Shown here: piece by piece, positions 27,202-35,760 of the stretch
Layout: every line of letters begins with the position of its first letter
Numbering within the stretch: the first letter of the stretch is position 1
DNA from: Rhizomicrobium palustre
GTDB taxonomy: Bacteria; Pseudomonadota; Alphaproteobacteria; Micropepsales; Micropepsaceae
NCBI RefSeq assembly: GCF_011761565.1
Contig: NZ_JAASRM010000001.1
Location: 1,736,139 to 1,800,138, forward strand
DNA: 64,000 nt
Direction: 5' to 3'
The notes under the pieces: generated by a model
What the model saw: the letters and a program-made list of their open reading frames with translations, nothing else
Told to the model about the DNA's origin: nothing
The model's database searches: none
Translations under genes and position numbers: made by a program

Positions 27202-28278
27202 ATGAAACGCCTAGGGCTGCTTCTACTTTCCGTAAGCTTCATTTCCAGCGCATCGGCAAGCGCACTCGATCCCGCCGCGCTGCTCGCGAGCTATAATCTC
27301 ATCACGGCGGGCAATGCCACCACGAATGGCGATATTGAAGGTGCCATGCTCGTCGGTGGCAATTTCACTGGCGCGGCAGGCACGGCCAATCTCTTCAACA
27401 ATACCGCGCACCTGCCGTCGGACAAAACGAGCTACATCTACGGCAACAATTCCAGCGGCATCAATGTCGATAATGGCGGGCGGCTTTATATCGGCGGCAA
27501 CAATAACGGGCCGGTCAACCTCAACGCCAAGGGCAGCATTCAGGTCGCGGGCAATAACGCCGGCAATATCAACGGCTCCGGTGCGCCCGGCTTCATCGCG
27601 GTGGGCGGGAGCAATTCAGGCTCCATCAACTTCAATGGCGCCGCCAATCTGATGGGCAATAGCACGGCCATTGTCCCGGTGGCCTCGCTCAGCGACGTGG
27701 TCAGCACACTGACGTCCTATTCGGTTACACTCGCGGCAAAGACGGCGAATGGCACCACCAGCAAGGTTGGGAATATCGCCAAGTTCGAATATGCAGGTGC
27801 AGGCCCCGCGATCTTCTCGTTGACGGCGAACGATCTCACCACGCTCGCCACCAACGCCAATATGGATTTCCTGGTGCCCGCCGCCGATACGCCGGTAGTG
27901 GTCAATGTGGATCTGCAAGGCGCGAGTTGGACGGCGCCTTCGAGCGGCCATTTCGTCAGTGGTTCTCCGCTGCAGAACGTGCTGTTCAATTTCTACAATG
28001 GCAGCGGCAGCACGCTCAGCTTCTCGACGCTGTGGGAGGCTTCGATCCTGGCCATGGGCTCCGAGGTGATCAATGGCACGCCTATCGAAGGCAGTGTGGC
28101 CGCGGCGTCGTTCACTGGCCATGGCGAGCTGCATAATTATCCGCTGCAGCATCCCCCTGGCGATGGCGGCAATGAGAATCCGCCCCCCGCCATCCCGGAA
28201 CCGGCGCCGCTCGGCATGATGTTTGGTGCGCTGCTTGTCTTGGCTGGAATGCTCCGGCGCAAAGCGATCCGGGCGTAA
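27202..28278 (+). CDS. choice-of-anchor A family protein with PEP-CTERM signal
   Basis: A 358-residue secreted protein. A Sec signal peptide (residues 1-22, ending ASASA) precedes a choice-of-anchor A domain: LLASYNLITAGNATTNGDIE and AMLVGGNFTGAAG, with Asn/Gly-rich repeats to about residue 150. The C-terminus has IPEPAPLG, a hydrophobic helix and LRRKAIRA, the PEP-CTERM sorting signal cut by an exosortase. It is probably a cell-surface or extracellular-matrix protein. No exosortase is in the window. GGGGA precedes the ATG. It is convergent with a glycosyltransferase. Confidence 0.88.
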   Translation: MKRLGLLLLSVSFISSASASALDPAALLASYNLITAGNATTNGDIEGAMLVGGNFTGAAGTANLFNNTAHLPSDKTSYIYGNNSSGINVDNGGRLYIGGNNNGPVNLNAKGSIQVAGNNAGNINGSGAPGFIAVGGSNSGSINFNGAANLMGNSTAIVPVASLSDVVSTLTSYSVTLAAKTANGTTSKVGNIAKFEYAGAGPAIFSLTANDLTTLATNANMDFLVPAADTPVVVNVDLQGASWTAPSSGHFVSGSPLQNVLFNFYNGSGSTLSFSTLWEASILAMGSEVINGTPIEGSVAAASFTGHGELHNYPLQHPPGDGGNENPPPAIPEPAPLGMMFGALLVLAGMLRRKAIRA

Positions 28279-29736
28279 TCAGTCCCGCGTGATCTGGCGT
28301 GTCGCTTGCCGCCGTGGCAGCGATGCGCCGGTCGCACCCGAAAAGCCCATGAGACCAATCGAAATGAGCCCGGACACCGCGAAGGTGAAGAAGGGCAGGC
28401 TCCAGACCGATTCGGCAAAGGCAAAGGCCGGCAGAAACACACCAGCGGCGAGTTCGGGGCCGCCGCGCCAGCCGCCTTTGTAGCGCTCGCCCGCGCGCAG
28501 GGTGCGCTGGAAATACATTTGGCGGGAGAAGTAGGCGTCAAAGGTCGCCCGCGTATTGGCGAGGATCAGACCGCTCGGGAACACAGCGGAGAGCAGTAGC
28601 GCGCGGTGCAAGCCGATCATGCGCTCGCGGCCCAGAAGCTTCTGGCCAAGCCAGACATAGGTGAAAGAGGCGCCGAGACCGAAGAAGGTGACAAATAGGC
28701 CGAGCCGCGCCACGGCATCGATATACACCGCGCCGATATACATCAGCGAGAGGCTGATCGCGGCCGAGAAGAAGGCGAGGGTATAGAAAGCGAACTGGCA
28801 CATCTGCAGCGTCAGCGCCGCTTTCAGCGCCAGCGGCAGTTCGCTCTGCCAAACCATGGGAAGAAGCTTCTTGGCGCATTGGGCATGGCCCTTGGTCCAG
28901 CGGCCCTGCTGCGAACGCCAGGCGGCGGCCGATTCCGGCAATTCGCCATAGGCCACCACATCGGCGGCGAAGGCACTGCGCCAGCCCTTGAGGCAGCAGC
29001 GGACGGAAAGGTCCAGGTCTTCGGTCAGGGTGTCGCCATGCCAGCCGCCCACGCTGTCGATGGCGGCGCGGCGCCAGATGCCGCCAGAGCCGTTGAACGA
29101 GAGCGGCAGACCGGCGCGGAAGCGGGCTTCCTGTTCCACCGCGAAATGGGAATCCAGCAGCAGGCCCTGGGCCCGGGTCAGCCAGTTGGCATCGCGATTG
29201 GCATGGCCCCAGCGGGATTGGACAAAGGCAAGGCCGTCATCGCCGATCAGCACCGGCATCATGCGGCGCAGGAAATCGGGCTCCGGCGCGAAATCGGCGT
29301 CGAACATGGCGATGAAGGGCTCGTCGGATTGGGCGAGGCCAAAGCTCAGATTACCGGCCTTGAAACCGGTGCGCTCGCCCCGGCGCAGCACGTCGATGCG
29401 GGTTCCGGGGGGAATCGCGGCCAGAATGGCGTGCTTAAGCGATTCGTGGGCTTCCTCGTCGCCGTCATCCAGCACCTGGATGTGGAGCTTATCCTGGGGC
29501 CAGTCCATTTCGGCGGCGGCAACCGCCACCCGCACGGCCAAGGGGCCTTCATTGCGGACGGGAAGTTGCACCAGAACGGGCGGCAGGGCGGCATCGGGAA
29601 GGGTAGGGCGGCGCAAGGAGCGCCCTGGCGTGAACAGACGCAAGGAACCCAGCAGCAAAAGCTGCGCGGAAAGTACGGCCAGAAGCACCAGCACGACGGC
29701 TAGCCCGTACTGCAGAATCAGAGACAGGTCTGACAT
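28279..29736 (-). CDS. processive family 2 glycosyltransferase, membrane-bound
   Basis: A 485-residue cellulose-synthase-like GT2. One N-terminal helix precedes the catalytic domain, with FIAMFDADFAPEPDFLRR (DxD), TEDLDLSVRC (TED), and QQGRWTKGHAQ (the QxxRW motif of processive enzymes). Four or five C-terminal helices follow. It should polymerise and extrude a beta-linked polysaccharide; the sugar is unknown (glucan and mannan synthases share these motifs). It is convergent with the PEP-CTERM gene, an association that fits matrix production. Confidence 0.87.
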   Translation of the reverse strand: MSDLSLILQYGLAVVLVLLAVLSAQLLLLGSLRLFTPGRSLRRPTLPDAALPPVLVQLPVRNEGPLAVRVAVAAAEMDWPQDKLHIQVLDDGDEEAHESLKHAILAAIPPGTRIDVLRRGERTGFKAGNLSFGLAQSDEPFIAMFDADFAPEPDFLRRMMPVLIGDDGLAFVQSRWGHANRDANWLTRAQGLLLDSHFAVEQEARFRAGLPLSFNGSGGIWRRAAIDSVGGWHGDTLTEDLDLSVRCCLKGWRSAFAADVVAYGELPESAAAWRSQQGRWTKGHAQCAKKLLPMVWQSELPLALKAALTLQMCQFAFYTLAFFSAAISLSLMYIGAVYIDAVARLGLFVTFFGLGASFTYVWLGQKLLGRERMIGLHRALLLSAVFPSGLILANTRATFDAYFSRQMYFQRTLRAGERYKGGWRGGPELAAGVFLPAFAFAESVWSLPFFTFAVSGLISIGLMGFSGATGASLPRRQATRQITRD

Positions 29737-29994
29737 GCGGACGGATCGTCCCCCATTACCGGCATTGCCCGGTTTTTCGCCTTGGCCAAACTGTCTTACG
29801 CGGCAGGCATTTGCGCAAGTGGCCGGGCAGCGGTTTAGCCCAAATCGGGCGCCGTTTCACCAGAACAAAGCGGCCCGGCTAGGGCGGAACCTGGGATTTA
29901 TGAGGTTTGTCTGCGGCAAGGGGCTGCACCAGCGGGCAAAATTCCCACAATTATTAAGATGTCGGCTGCTGGCAAAATGAACGGGCTCCCTGCT

Positions 29995-31134
29995 TCAATC
30001 CAGGGTTTGACGGAACCTTGAGATAGCAATCCCGCCCGCCACCACCAGAAAGGCGAGCATCGGCCAGGTATCGGGCCAAACCTCGCCCCAGCCATTCCCC
30101 TTCAAAAGCACCCCGCGCACGATGCGCAGGAAATGGGTGATGGGCAGGACCTCGCCGATGGCTTGCGCCCAACCCGGCATGCCGCGGAACGGGAAGGCGA
30201 AACCCGATAACAGGATAGAGGGCATGAAAAAGAAGAAGGTCATCTGCATCGCCTGCATCTGATTGGTGGCGATGGTCGAGATGGTATAGCCGACCGCCAG
30301 CAGCGCGGTGATGTAGATGGTTCCCTCCACCGCCAGCACTGTCAGGTCGCCCAGCATCGGCACATGGAAGATGAAGCGCGCCACGCCCAGGATCAGGGCT
30401 GCCTGAAACGCGCCCACGAAGATATTCGGCGTGATCTTGCCGATCATGATTTCCAAAGGCCGCGCGGGCATGGCCAGCAGATTCTCATAGGTGCCGCGTT
30501 CGCGCTCGCGGGTCAGCGAGATCGAGGTCGCCATCACCATGGTCATGGTCAGGATGATGCCGAGCAGACCCGGCACGACATTGAACTGGGTATTGGCTTC
30601 GGGATTATAGAGATTGTGAATCGCCACCGAGAAAGGCGGGGGCGCGCTGGCACGCGCGGCGAGGGGGCCTTTCAGATCATCGCGCATCGCCGTGGTGGCA
30701 AGGCCCGTGATCGCCGACACCGCATAGGAACTCGCCGCCGGATCGGTGGCATCGGCTTCCACCAGAATGCTGGGGCCGCTTCCGCGTACGAGGTCGCGCG
30801 AGAAATTGGTGGGAATCTCGATCGCGAAAGCGACCTTGTTCTCTGCGAGAAGCTTGCGCGCTTCGGCGCGCGAATAGGTGACATGGCCGATATCGAAATA
30901 GCTCGAATTGGCGATGCCCGAGACGATGGAATCCACCAACGACCCGTCATCGGCCACGATCATCGCGGTGGGCAGATGGCGTGGTACCATGTTGATGGCA
31001 TAGCCGAACAAAAAGAGCTGCATCAGCGGAATGCCAACCAGCATGGCCAGCGTGGTGCGGTCGCGCCGCATCTGGATAAATTCCTTGCCCAGCATGGCAA
31101 AGACGCGGTGGATGGTGAAACGGGCGCCACTCAT
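29995..31134 (-). CDS. ABC-2 type exporter permease
   Basis: A 379-residue permease of the YhhJ/YbhR type. One N-terminal helix (LAMLVGIPLMQLFLFGYAINM), a periplasmic domain of about 150 residues, then five C-terminal helices with the ABC-2 signature around LTREREREGTYENLLAMP. It is the last gene of the tetR-HlyD-ATPase-permease operon; its ATG overlaps the ATPase stop by 4 bp. With the HlyD partner it probably exports drugs or other toxic small molecules. Confidence 0.88.
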   Translation of the reverse strand: MSGARFTIHRVFAMLGKEFIQMRRDRTTLAMLVGIPLMQLFLFGYAINMVPRHLPTAMIVADDGSLVDSIVSGIANSSYFDIGHVTYSRAEARKLLAENKVAFAIEIPTNFSRDLVRGSGPSILVEADATDPAASSYAVSAITGLATTAMRDDLKGPLAARASAPPPFSVAIHNLYNPEANTQFNVVPGLLGIILTMTMVMATSISLTRERERGTYENLLAMPARPLEIMIGKITPNIFVGAFQAALILGVARFIFHVPMLGDLTVLAVEGTIYITALLAVGYTISTIATNQMQAMQMTFFFFMPSILLSGFAFPFRGMPGWAQAIGEVLPITHFLRIVRGVLLKGNGWGEVWPDTWPMLAFLVVAGGIAISRFRQTLD

Positions 31135-32108
31135 GCTCCCGCCCCCTTGGCTATGGCTTGCTCCTGAAGCTGGATGAAGACGTCTTCCAGGCTGGAGTCG
31201 GTCTCCAGGATGGTCAGCTTGGGATCGCCGCGATAGGGCGCCAGCGCGCGTTCCAGAACCTCGCGGTCGTAGCCGGAGACATGCAAAAGCGCGCCGAAGA
31301 AGGCGACGGAAGCAACGCCAGGCTGGCCACGCAGTCGATCTGCCAATTGCCGCGCGCCCTCACCGCCAACGGTGAAGGTGATGAGGCCTGATTGGCGGAT
31401 GATCTCGCGCACCGGTCCGCGCGCCACGATGTCTCCGTACGAGATGAAGACGATCTGATCGCAGCGCTCGGCCTCATCCATGTAATGGGTGGAGACCAGA
31501 ACGGTGATGCCTTCGCCGGAAAGCCGGTGAATCTCGTTCCAGAAATCGCGCCGCGCCTTGGGGTCCACGCCCGCGGTGGGCTCGTCCAACAGCAAAAGTT
31601 TGGGGGAATGCAGGGTGCAGGCGGCGAGCGCCATGCGCTGCTTCCAGCCGCCCGATAATTCGCCCGCAAGCTGTTTCTGGCGGCTCGCGAGGCCTAGCTT
31701 TTCGAGGCAGTCATCCACCAGCGCGCGGCGGTTCGAAAGCCCATAGACCCGCGCCACGAATTCGAGATTTTCGCGAATGGAAAGATCTTCCCAGAAGCTG
31801 AAGCGCTGGGTCATGTAGCCGGTTTCGCGCTTGATCGCGTCGGCTTCGCGGCGAAAATCATAGCCAAGGCACGTGCCCTGGCCGTCATCGGCATGCAGCA
31901 GGCCGCAGAGCATACGAATGGTGGTGGTCTTGCCCGACCCGTTCGGGCCTAAGAAGCCCCAGACTTCTCCTTTCGGCACCGCGATATCGACACCATTCAC
32001 CGCCACCTTTTTGCCGAAACGCTTGGTGAGGTTCTGAACGTCGATAGCCTTAGCCGTCCCACCACTTGGGTTTGCATGGTGGCTCGTGGTGGAGCGGCGC
32101 GCATTCAT
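31131..32108 (-). CDS. ABC transporter ATP-binding protein
   Basis: A 325-residue single-ATPase protein. Walker A is FLGPNGSGKTTTIRML, the Q-loop is GYMTQRFSFWEDLS, the signature is LAGELSGGWKQRM, and Walker B is LLLLDEPTAGVDPKARRD with the H-loop STHYMDEAERC. It energises the adjacent ABC-2 permease. Its start overlaps the HlyD gene by 4 bp. A C-terminal extension of about 80 residues is typical for drug-type ABC-2 ATPases. Confidence 0.93.
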   Translation of the reverse strand: MNARRSTTSHHANPSGGTAKAIDVQNLTKRFGKKVAVNGVDIAVPKGEVWGFLGPNGSGKTTTIRMLCGLLHADDGQGTCLGYDFRREADAIKRETGYMTQRFSFWEDLSIRENLEFVARVYGLSNRRALVDDCLEKLGLASRQKQLAGELSGGWKQRMALAACTLHSPKLLLLDEPTAGVDPKARRDFWNEIHRLSGEGITVLVSTHYMDEAERCDQIVFISYGDIVARGPVREIIRQSGLITFTVGGEGARQLADRLRGQPGVASVAFFGALLHVSGYDREVLERALAPYRGDPKLTILETDSSLEDVFIQLQEQAIAKGAGA

Positions 32109-32938
32109 AGCGGATCGATATCCACCGGCTGGCCGGGATTGAGTTTCAGCCCGCCCGGCGCGCGCGCCTCGATCTTGAACACCAGCTGGCTGCGGCTCTG
32201 ATTGGAGAAGATCACCGGCGGGGTGAATTCATGGGCGTCGGCGACAAAGCTAATCGTTGCGGTGAGGCCATCGCCACAGCCATCGCAATGAATGCGCACT
32301 TTCCGCCCCAGCTTCACCTGGGCGAAATCGGCTTCCGGCACGAAGAAGCGGACATAGATGTTCTCAGGCGGCAATATCGCGACAACAGGCGTCTGCGCTG
32401 GCACATATTCGCCTTTGCGGAAATAGATCTGCTGCACACGGCCAGAGGTGCGCGCGATGATCTGGCGTTCGGAAAGCTGATAGGCGGCGTTGGTAAGACT
32501 CGCTTTGGCTTGCGCCTCACTGGCGCGCAGGGCTTCGATCTCAGCCGCCGCAGCCTCATAGGCGGACTTGGCCTGATCATAGGCTTGGCGTGAGGTCGCG
32601 GCTTTTGCCATCAGGCCTTTCTGGCGTTCGAACTGGCGCTTGGCGAGATCAAGATTGGCTTCGGCTTGCGCGATTTGGCCTTTTGTCTGGGCGATCTGTG
32701 CCGTGGCGGAATCGCGTCCCGCCGTCTGGCTGGTATCGTCCAGCACGAAAAGCGGATCGCCGATTTTCACCGCCGCGCCTCGCTCGATTTTCATCTCGCT
32801 GACCCAGCCCGGCGCCGGTGCAGCGATATTGGCGACATCTCCTTCGGCATAGCCCAGCCAGCGCCCTTCATGCGGCTTCTCGCAGCCCGCTAAAAAGATC
32901 GCCACAGCCAGTCCGATGAGGAGGTCGCGCAATTTCAT
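32105..32938 (-). CDS. HlyD-family periplasmic adaptor (lipoprotein)
   Basis: A 277-residue membrane-fusion protein. The signal MKLRDLLIGLAVAIFLAGC ends in a lipobox. The biotinyl-lipoyl-like halves (PAPGWVSEMKIERGAAVKIGDPL and IIARTSGRVQQIYFRKGEYV) flank a coiled-coil hairpin of about 90 residues. It links the ABC-2 exporter to an outer-membrane channel encoded elsewhere. It overlaps both neighbours by 4 bp, so this operon is tightly coupled. Confidence 0.9.
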   Translation of the reverse strand: MKLRDLLIGLAVAIFLAGCEKPHEGRWLGYAEGDVANIAAPAPGWVSEMKIERGAAVKIGDPLFVLDDTSQTAGRDSATAQIAQTKGQIAQAEANLDLAKRQFERQKGLMAKAATSRQAYDQAKSAYEAAAAEIEALRASEAQAKASLTNAAYQLSERQIIARTSGRVQQIYFRKGEYVPAQTPVVAILPPENIYVRFFVPEADFAQVKLGRKVRIHCDGCGDGLTATISFVADAHEFTPPVIFSNQSRSQLVFKIEARAPGGLKLNPGQPVDIDPL

Positions 32939-33630
32939 GCCGCACCCCCTGCGCGCAGGCCGCGATAGAGCACGTCGCGATGCACCGCCAAAAAGGCATC
33001 GTAATCGAAAGGCTTATCATCGGTCTGGGCAAAGGTGGTGCGCCAGATCAGGCTCATCAGCATCGGCGCCGCGCAGAGTTTGCAAATATAGTCCACCGGC
33101 AGGTCGCGAATCTCACCGCGCGCGATGCCTTTCTCGATGATGCCGCGCAAAAAACTCATCGAACGGTCGATCACCTCTTTGCGCCAGAAGATGGCGAGCT
33201 CCGGGAAGTTGCCGGATTCGGCGATGATGATCTTGGGCAGGGCGGCGGCTTCGCTGTTCACGACATTGCAGGCGAAGCCATGGAAAAACAGCATCAGGAA
33301 ATCGAAGGTACTGCCTTCGAAATCGCGCGCCGCCGTCGTGGCGAGGTTGAGCTTATCGCCGACATGCTGGCGGGCGAGCTGCTTGAAGACCTCTTCCTTG
33401 CTTTGGAAGTAGAGATAGATCGTGCCCTTGGTCACACCGGCCCTGGCGGCGATGTCTTCCATGCGGGCAGCCGAAAATCCTTTTTCAGCGAAGACGGTGA
33501 GGGCGGCATCCAGGATCTCGCCTGGGCGGGCCTGCTTACGTCGCTGCCAGGTGCGGCTGTGGCGATCCGCTTCGGGTTTGGTGTCTACGGCGGTGTCTGG
33601 GGAGGGAATGTTGTCCATGGCGGGCACCAT
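32935..33630 (-). CDS. TetR family repressor of the efflux operon
   Basis: A 231-residue TetR regulator, first gene of the efflux operon. The HTH is at about residues 45-80: LTVFAEKGFSAARMEDIAARAG, then TKGTIYLYFQSKEEVF. The C-terminal domain resembles the TetR_C group found with HlyD/ABC operons. Start choice is open: the ATG at 33630 lies 8 bp from an operator half-site, and the ATG at 33618 has GGTGCCCGCC before it. It very likely represses its own operon through the twin sites at 33638-33675. Confidence 0.88.
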   Translation of the reverse strand: MVPAMDNIPSPDTAVDTKPEADRHSRTWQRRKQARPGEILDAALTVFAEKGFSAARMEDIAARAGVTKGTIYLYFQSKEEVFKQLARQHVGDKLNLATTAARDFEGSTFDFLMLFFHGFACNVVNSEAAALPKIIIAESGNFPELAIFWRKEVIDRSMSFLRGIIEKGIARGEIRDLPVDYICKLCAAPMLMSLIWRTTFAQTDDKPFDYDAFLAVHRDVLYRGLRAGGAA

Positions 33631-33637
33631 AAATAAC

Positions 33638-33675
33638 TGACTAGTTAGTAAGCAAGTACAAAATGACTGGTTAGT
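33638..33675. promoter_or_regulatory. twin TetR-type operators of the efflux operon
   Basis: TGACTAGTTAGT (33638-33649) and TGACTGGTTAGT (33664-33675) are 12-bp direct copies, 26 bp apart, differing at one base. The first lies within the near-palindrome ACTGACTAGTTAGT. Their place directly before the TetR start fits autorepression. Confidence 0.65.
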
Positions 33676-33763
33676 TAGGAAAAATGACGCAAGCTGAGGA
33701 ACTTTTGCGACGCCATAGGGTTACTCTTTGCCGCGTAGTCCCCAGAATGCGATCAAGGGAGAG

Positions 33764-34291
33764 ATGAGGATGTCAGCTTTTGCCCGCGTGAGTGTTGCAG
33801 TGGGGGCATGCCTGATCCTCGCGGCCTGTCAGACCCCGGCCACTTATCATCCCCGCGACCCCCAAAGCGGCACCGGCTACACTGATGAGCAGCTCGCCGC
33901 GAATCGCTATCGGGTGACCTTCACCGGCAATTCCTCGACCCGTCGCGAGGTGGTGGAGAATTATCTTCTTCTGCGCGCTGCCGAGGTGACCCTGAAGGCG
34001 GGCTATCACTGGTTTATCTTCGACACCCGCGATACCCAGGCCCAGACCACCTATAGAAGCGATTTCGTGGGCTGGCCGGGCTGGCGCGGCTATGGCCGCT
34101 ATTGGCATAGCTGGTCCGGTTGGGGCGTCGGTGCCGGGACCGATATCACCACACGTCCGATCACATCCTATGAGGCCTTCGCGGAGATCGTGCTCTTGAA
34201 CCAGCCCGAAGCCATGCGCGAGCCGCGCGCCATCAAGGCGGAAGACGTGCTGGAACACATCGGACCGATGGCCCGTACCCCGCAGCCCTAA
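33764..34291 (+). CDS. CC0125/CC1285-family lipoprotein
   Basis: A 175-residue lipoprotein with lipobox LAAC after a short signal peptide (MRMSAFARVSVAVGACLILAAC). The body contains GYTDEQLAANRYRVTFTGN and VENYLLLRAAEVTLKAGYHW, matching a family first seen in Caulobacter (CC0125/CC1285) of unknown function. A Trp/Gly-rich patch (GWPGWRGYGRYWHSWSGWG) is in the middle. AAGGGAGAG precedes the ATG. It is convergent with the tusA-like gene, overlapping by 4 bp. Confidence 0.82.
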   Translation: MRMSAFARVSVAVGACLILAACQTPATYHPRDPQSGTGYTDEQLAANRYRVTFTGNSSTRREVVENYLLLRAAEVTLKAGYHWFIFDTRDTQAQTTYRSDFVGWPGWRGYGRYWHSWSGWGVGAGTDITTRPITSYEAFAEIVLLNQPEAMREPRAIKAEDVLEHIGPMARTPQP

Positions 34292-34518
34292 CGGCGCTGC
34301 AGATGGGCGCGATAAATCCCGCCCTCGTGGGCTTCGCTCAACACGGTGAAGCCCTCTTGCCGCGCCATATGCGGCAGGTCCAGGTGTGAGAGCGGGTCAT
34401 CGCAGATCACCAAAAGCACCGTGCCTGGCGCGGCGTTGATAAGAACCCGGCGTGCCATCAAGGCGGGCAAAGGGCATTTCAGCCCGCGAAGATCGAGGTG
34501 CTCGGCGCCATCAAACAT
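34288..34518 (-). CDS. TusA-like sulfurtransferase
   Basis: A 76-residue TusA-fold protein. LDLRGLKCPLPALMARRVL holds the CPxP motif whose Cys carries a persulfide. Family members relay sulfur for tRNA thiolation or other cofactor pathways. The ATG at 34518 lies inside the end of the upstream channel gene (8-bp overlap), so expression is probably coupled. A longer frame to 34599 would add a non-conserved leader. Confidence 0.85.
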   Translation of the reverse strand: MFDGAEHLDLRGLKCPLPALMARRVLINAAPGTVLLVICDDPLSHLDLPHMARQEGFTVLSEAHEGGIYRAHLQRR

Positions 34519-35755
34519 CTTCTTGGATCTCGAAGCGCCGCTCGGTGGCGGCGGAGATCTCGGCGGCTGGAATATCGCCCTCGCGCTCGTAGCGGACAAG
34601 ATGGGCCTCGGCGGCGCGTTCGATATGGCCGCGCAAAGGCGGATGCTTGCGTGTCAGCATGGTGAAATCCTCTGCCGAAAGCGCCAAGAGACGGCAATTG
34701 GTCAGCGCCACGATGGTCGCGCGCCTATGGGTCTGATGCAGTAGTGCCAGCTCGCCGAAGAAATCGCCGGGGCCGAAACGGACCGGGCGGCGCGCCACCT
34801 CGGCTTCCACCTCGCCGGAGATGATGAAATACATCGCATGCGCGGGGGCGCCCTTCACGGCGATGATGGTGCCTTTGGCGACCGATTGGCTGCGCAAGAC
34901 GCTCATCACCTCGCTGAGGAGCTTGGCGTCGAAATCCTTGAACAGCGGCACGCGCGCCAGCATGCCGAAGGTGACGACGAATTCGCGCTGATGGATGGAG
35001 GTCATAAAGCCGTTGGCGACAATACCGACCGGCAAGGCCAGAACGCCAAGCCCCATCACCATGGTAAAGCCTGCCACGACGCGCCCCCAGAAGGTGATCG
35101 GAACTTCATCGCCATAACCGACCGTAGTCAGCGTGGTGATCGCCCACCACATTGCCGAGGGGATGGTACCGAATTTATCCGGCTGCACCGAGCCTTCCAC
35201 CGCATGCATCACCGCGGCGGCAAACACGGTGGCACAGATGAGCAGCAGAAAGGTGCCGTAAAGGGCGCGGCGCTCCGCCGCCAGAACCCGGCCCAAAGTC
35301 GACAGCGCCGGCGAATAGCGCGCGATCTTGAGAAGCCGGAAGAGGCGCACCATGCGCAGGAAGCGCAAATCGAGATAAGGAAAGAAGACCGTGAAATAGA
35401 CCGGCGCCACCGCGAAGAAGTCGATCACCATGGTCGGGGTCAGGGCGGCGCGTAGCCGTCCTTTCCAGCGCCCATGGCTGCGGATGAGCGGGTTTTCGAT
35501 CGCCACCCACAGCCGCGCGATATATTCGAGGGTGAAAACGGCGACCGAGAAAACCTCGAAGGCCTCCAGATCGAACCAATAAGGCTCGCGGATGGAAGGC
35601 ACGCTTTGCAGCGTGAAGGCGACCACATTGGCAATGATGAGGACGACGATGAAAATCTCGATCGCCTCGCCCAGCTTGCCATGAGCCGGGCCGCCTTCCA
35701 GCACAAGATAAGCGCGATGGCGGAGCTTTGCGTAGCTGGACCGCGCCCCGCCCAT
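34511..35755 (-). CDS. cyclic-nucleotide-gated K+ channel (MlotiK1-like)
   Basis: A 414-residue six-helix channel. S4 carries regular basic residues (LRFLRMVRLFRLLKIARYS), the pore has the K+ filter TTVGYGD, and the C-terminus has a cyclic-nucleotide-binding domain (residues about 270-390; SGEVEAEVARRPVRFGPGDF and FGELALLHQTHRRATIVAL). It should pass K+ in response to cAMP or a related ligand. No domain is missing. It ends 8 bp inside the TusA gene and starts 5 bp before the alaS stop on the same strand. Confidence 0.92.
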   Translation of the reverse strand: MGGARSSYAKLRHRAYLVLEGGPAHGKLGEAIEIFIVVLIIANVVAFTLQSVPSIREPYWFDLEAFEVFSVAVFTLEYIARLWVAIENPLIRSHGRWKGRLRAALTPTMVIDFFAVAPVYFTVFFPYLDLRFLRMVRLFRLLKIARYSPALSTLGRVLAAERRALYGTFLLLICATVFAAAVMHAVEGSVQPDKFGTIPSAMWWAITTLTTVGYGDEVPITFWGRVVAGFTMVMGLGVLALPVGIVANGFMTSIHQREFVVTFGMLARVPLFKDFDAKLLSEVMSVLRSQSVAKGTIIAVKGAPAHAMYFIISGEVEAEVARRPVRFGPGDFFGELALLHQTHRRATIVALTNCRLLALSAEDFTMLTRKHPPLRGHIERAAEAHLVRYEREGDIPAAEISAATERRFEIQEDV

Positions 35756-35760
35756 CGCCT

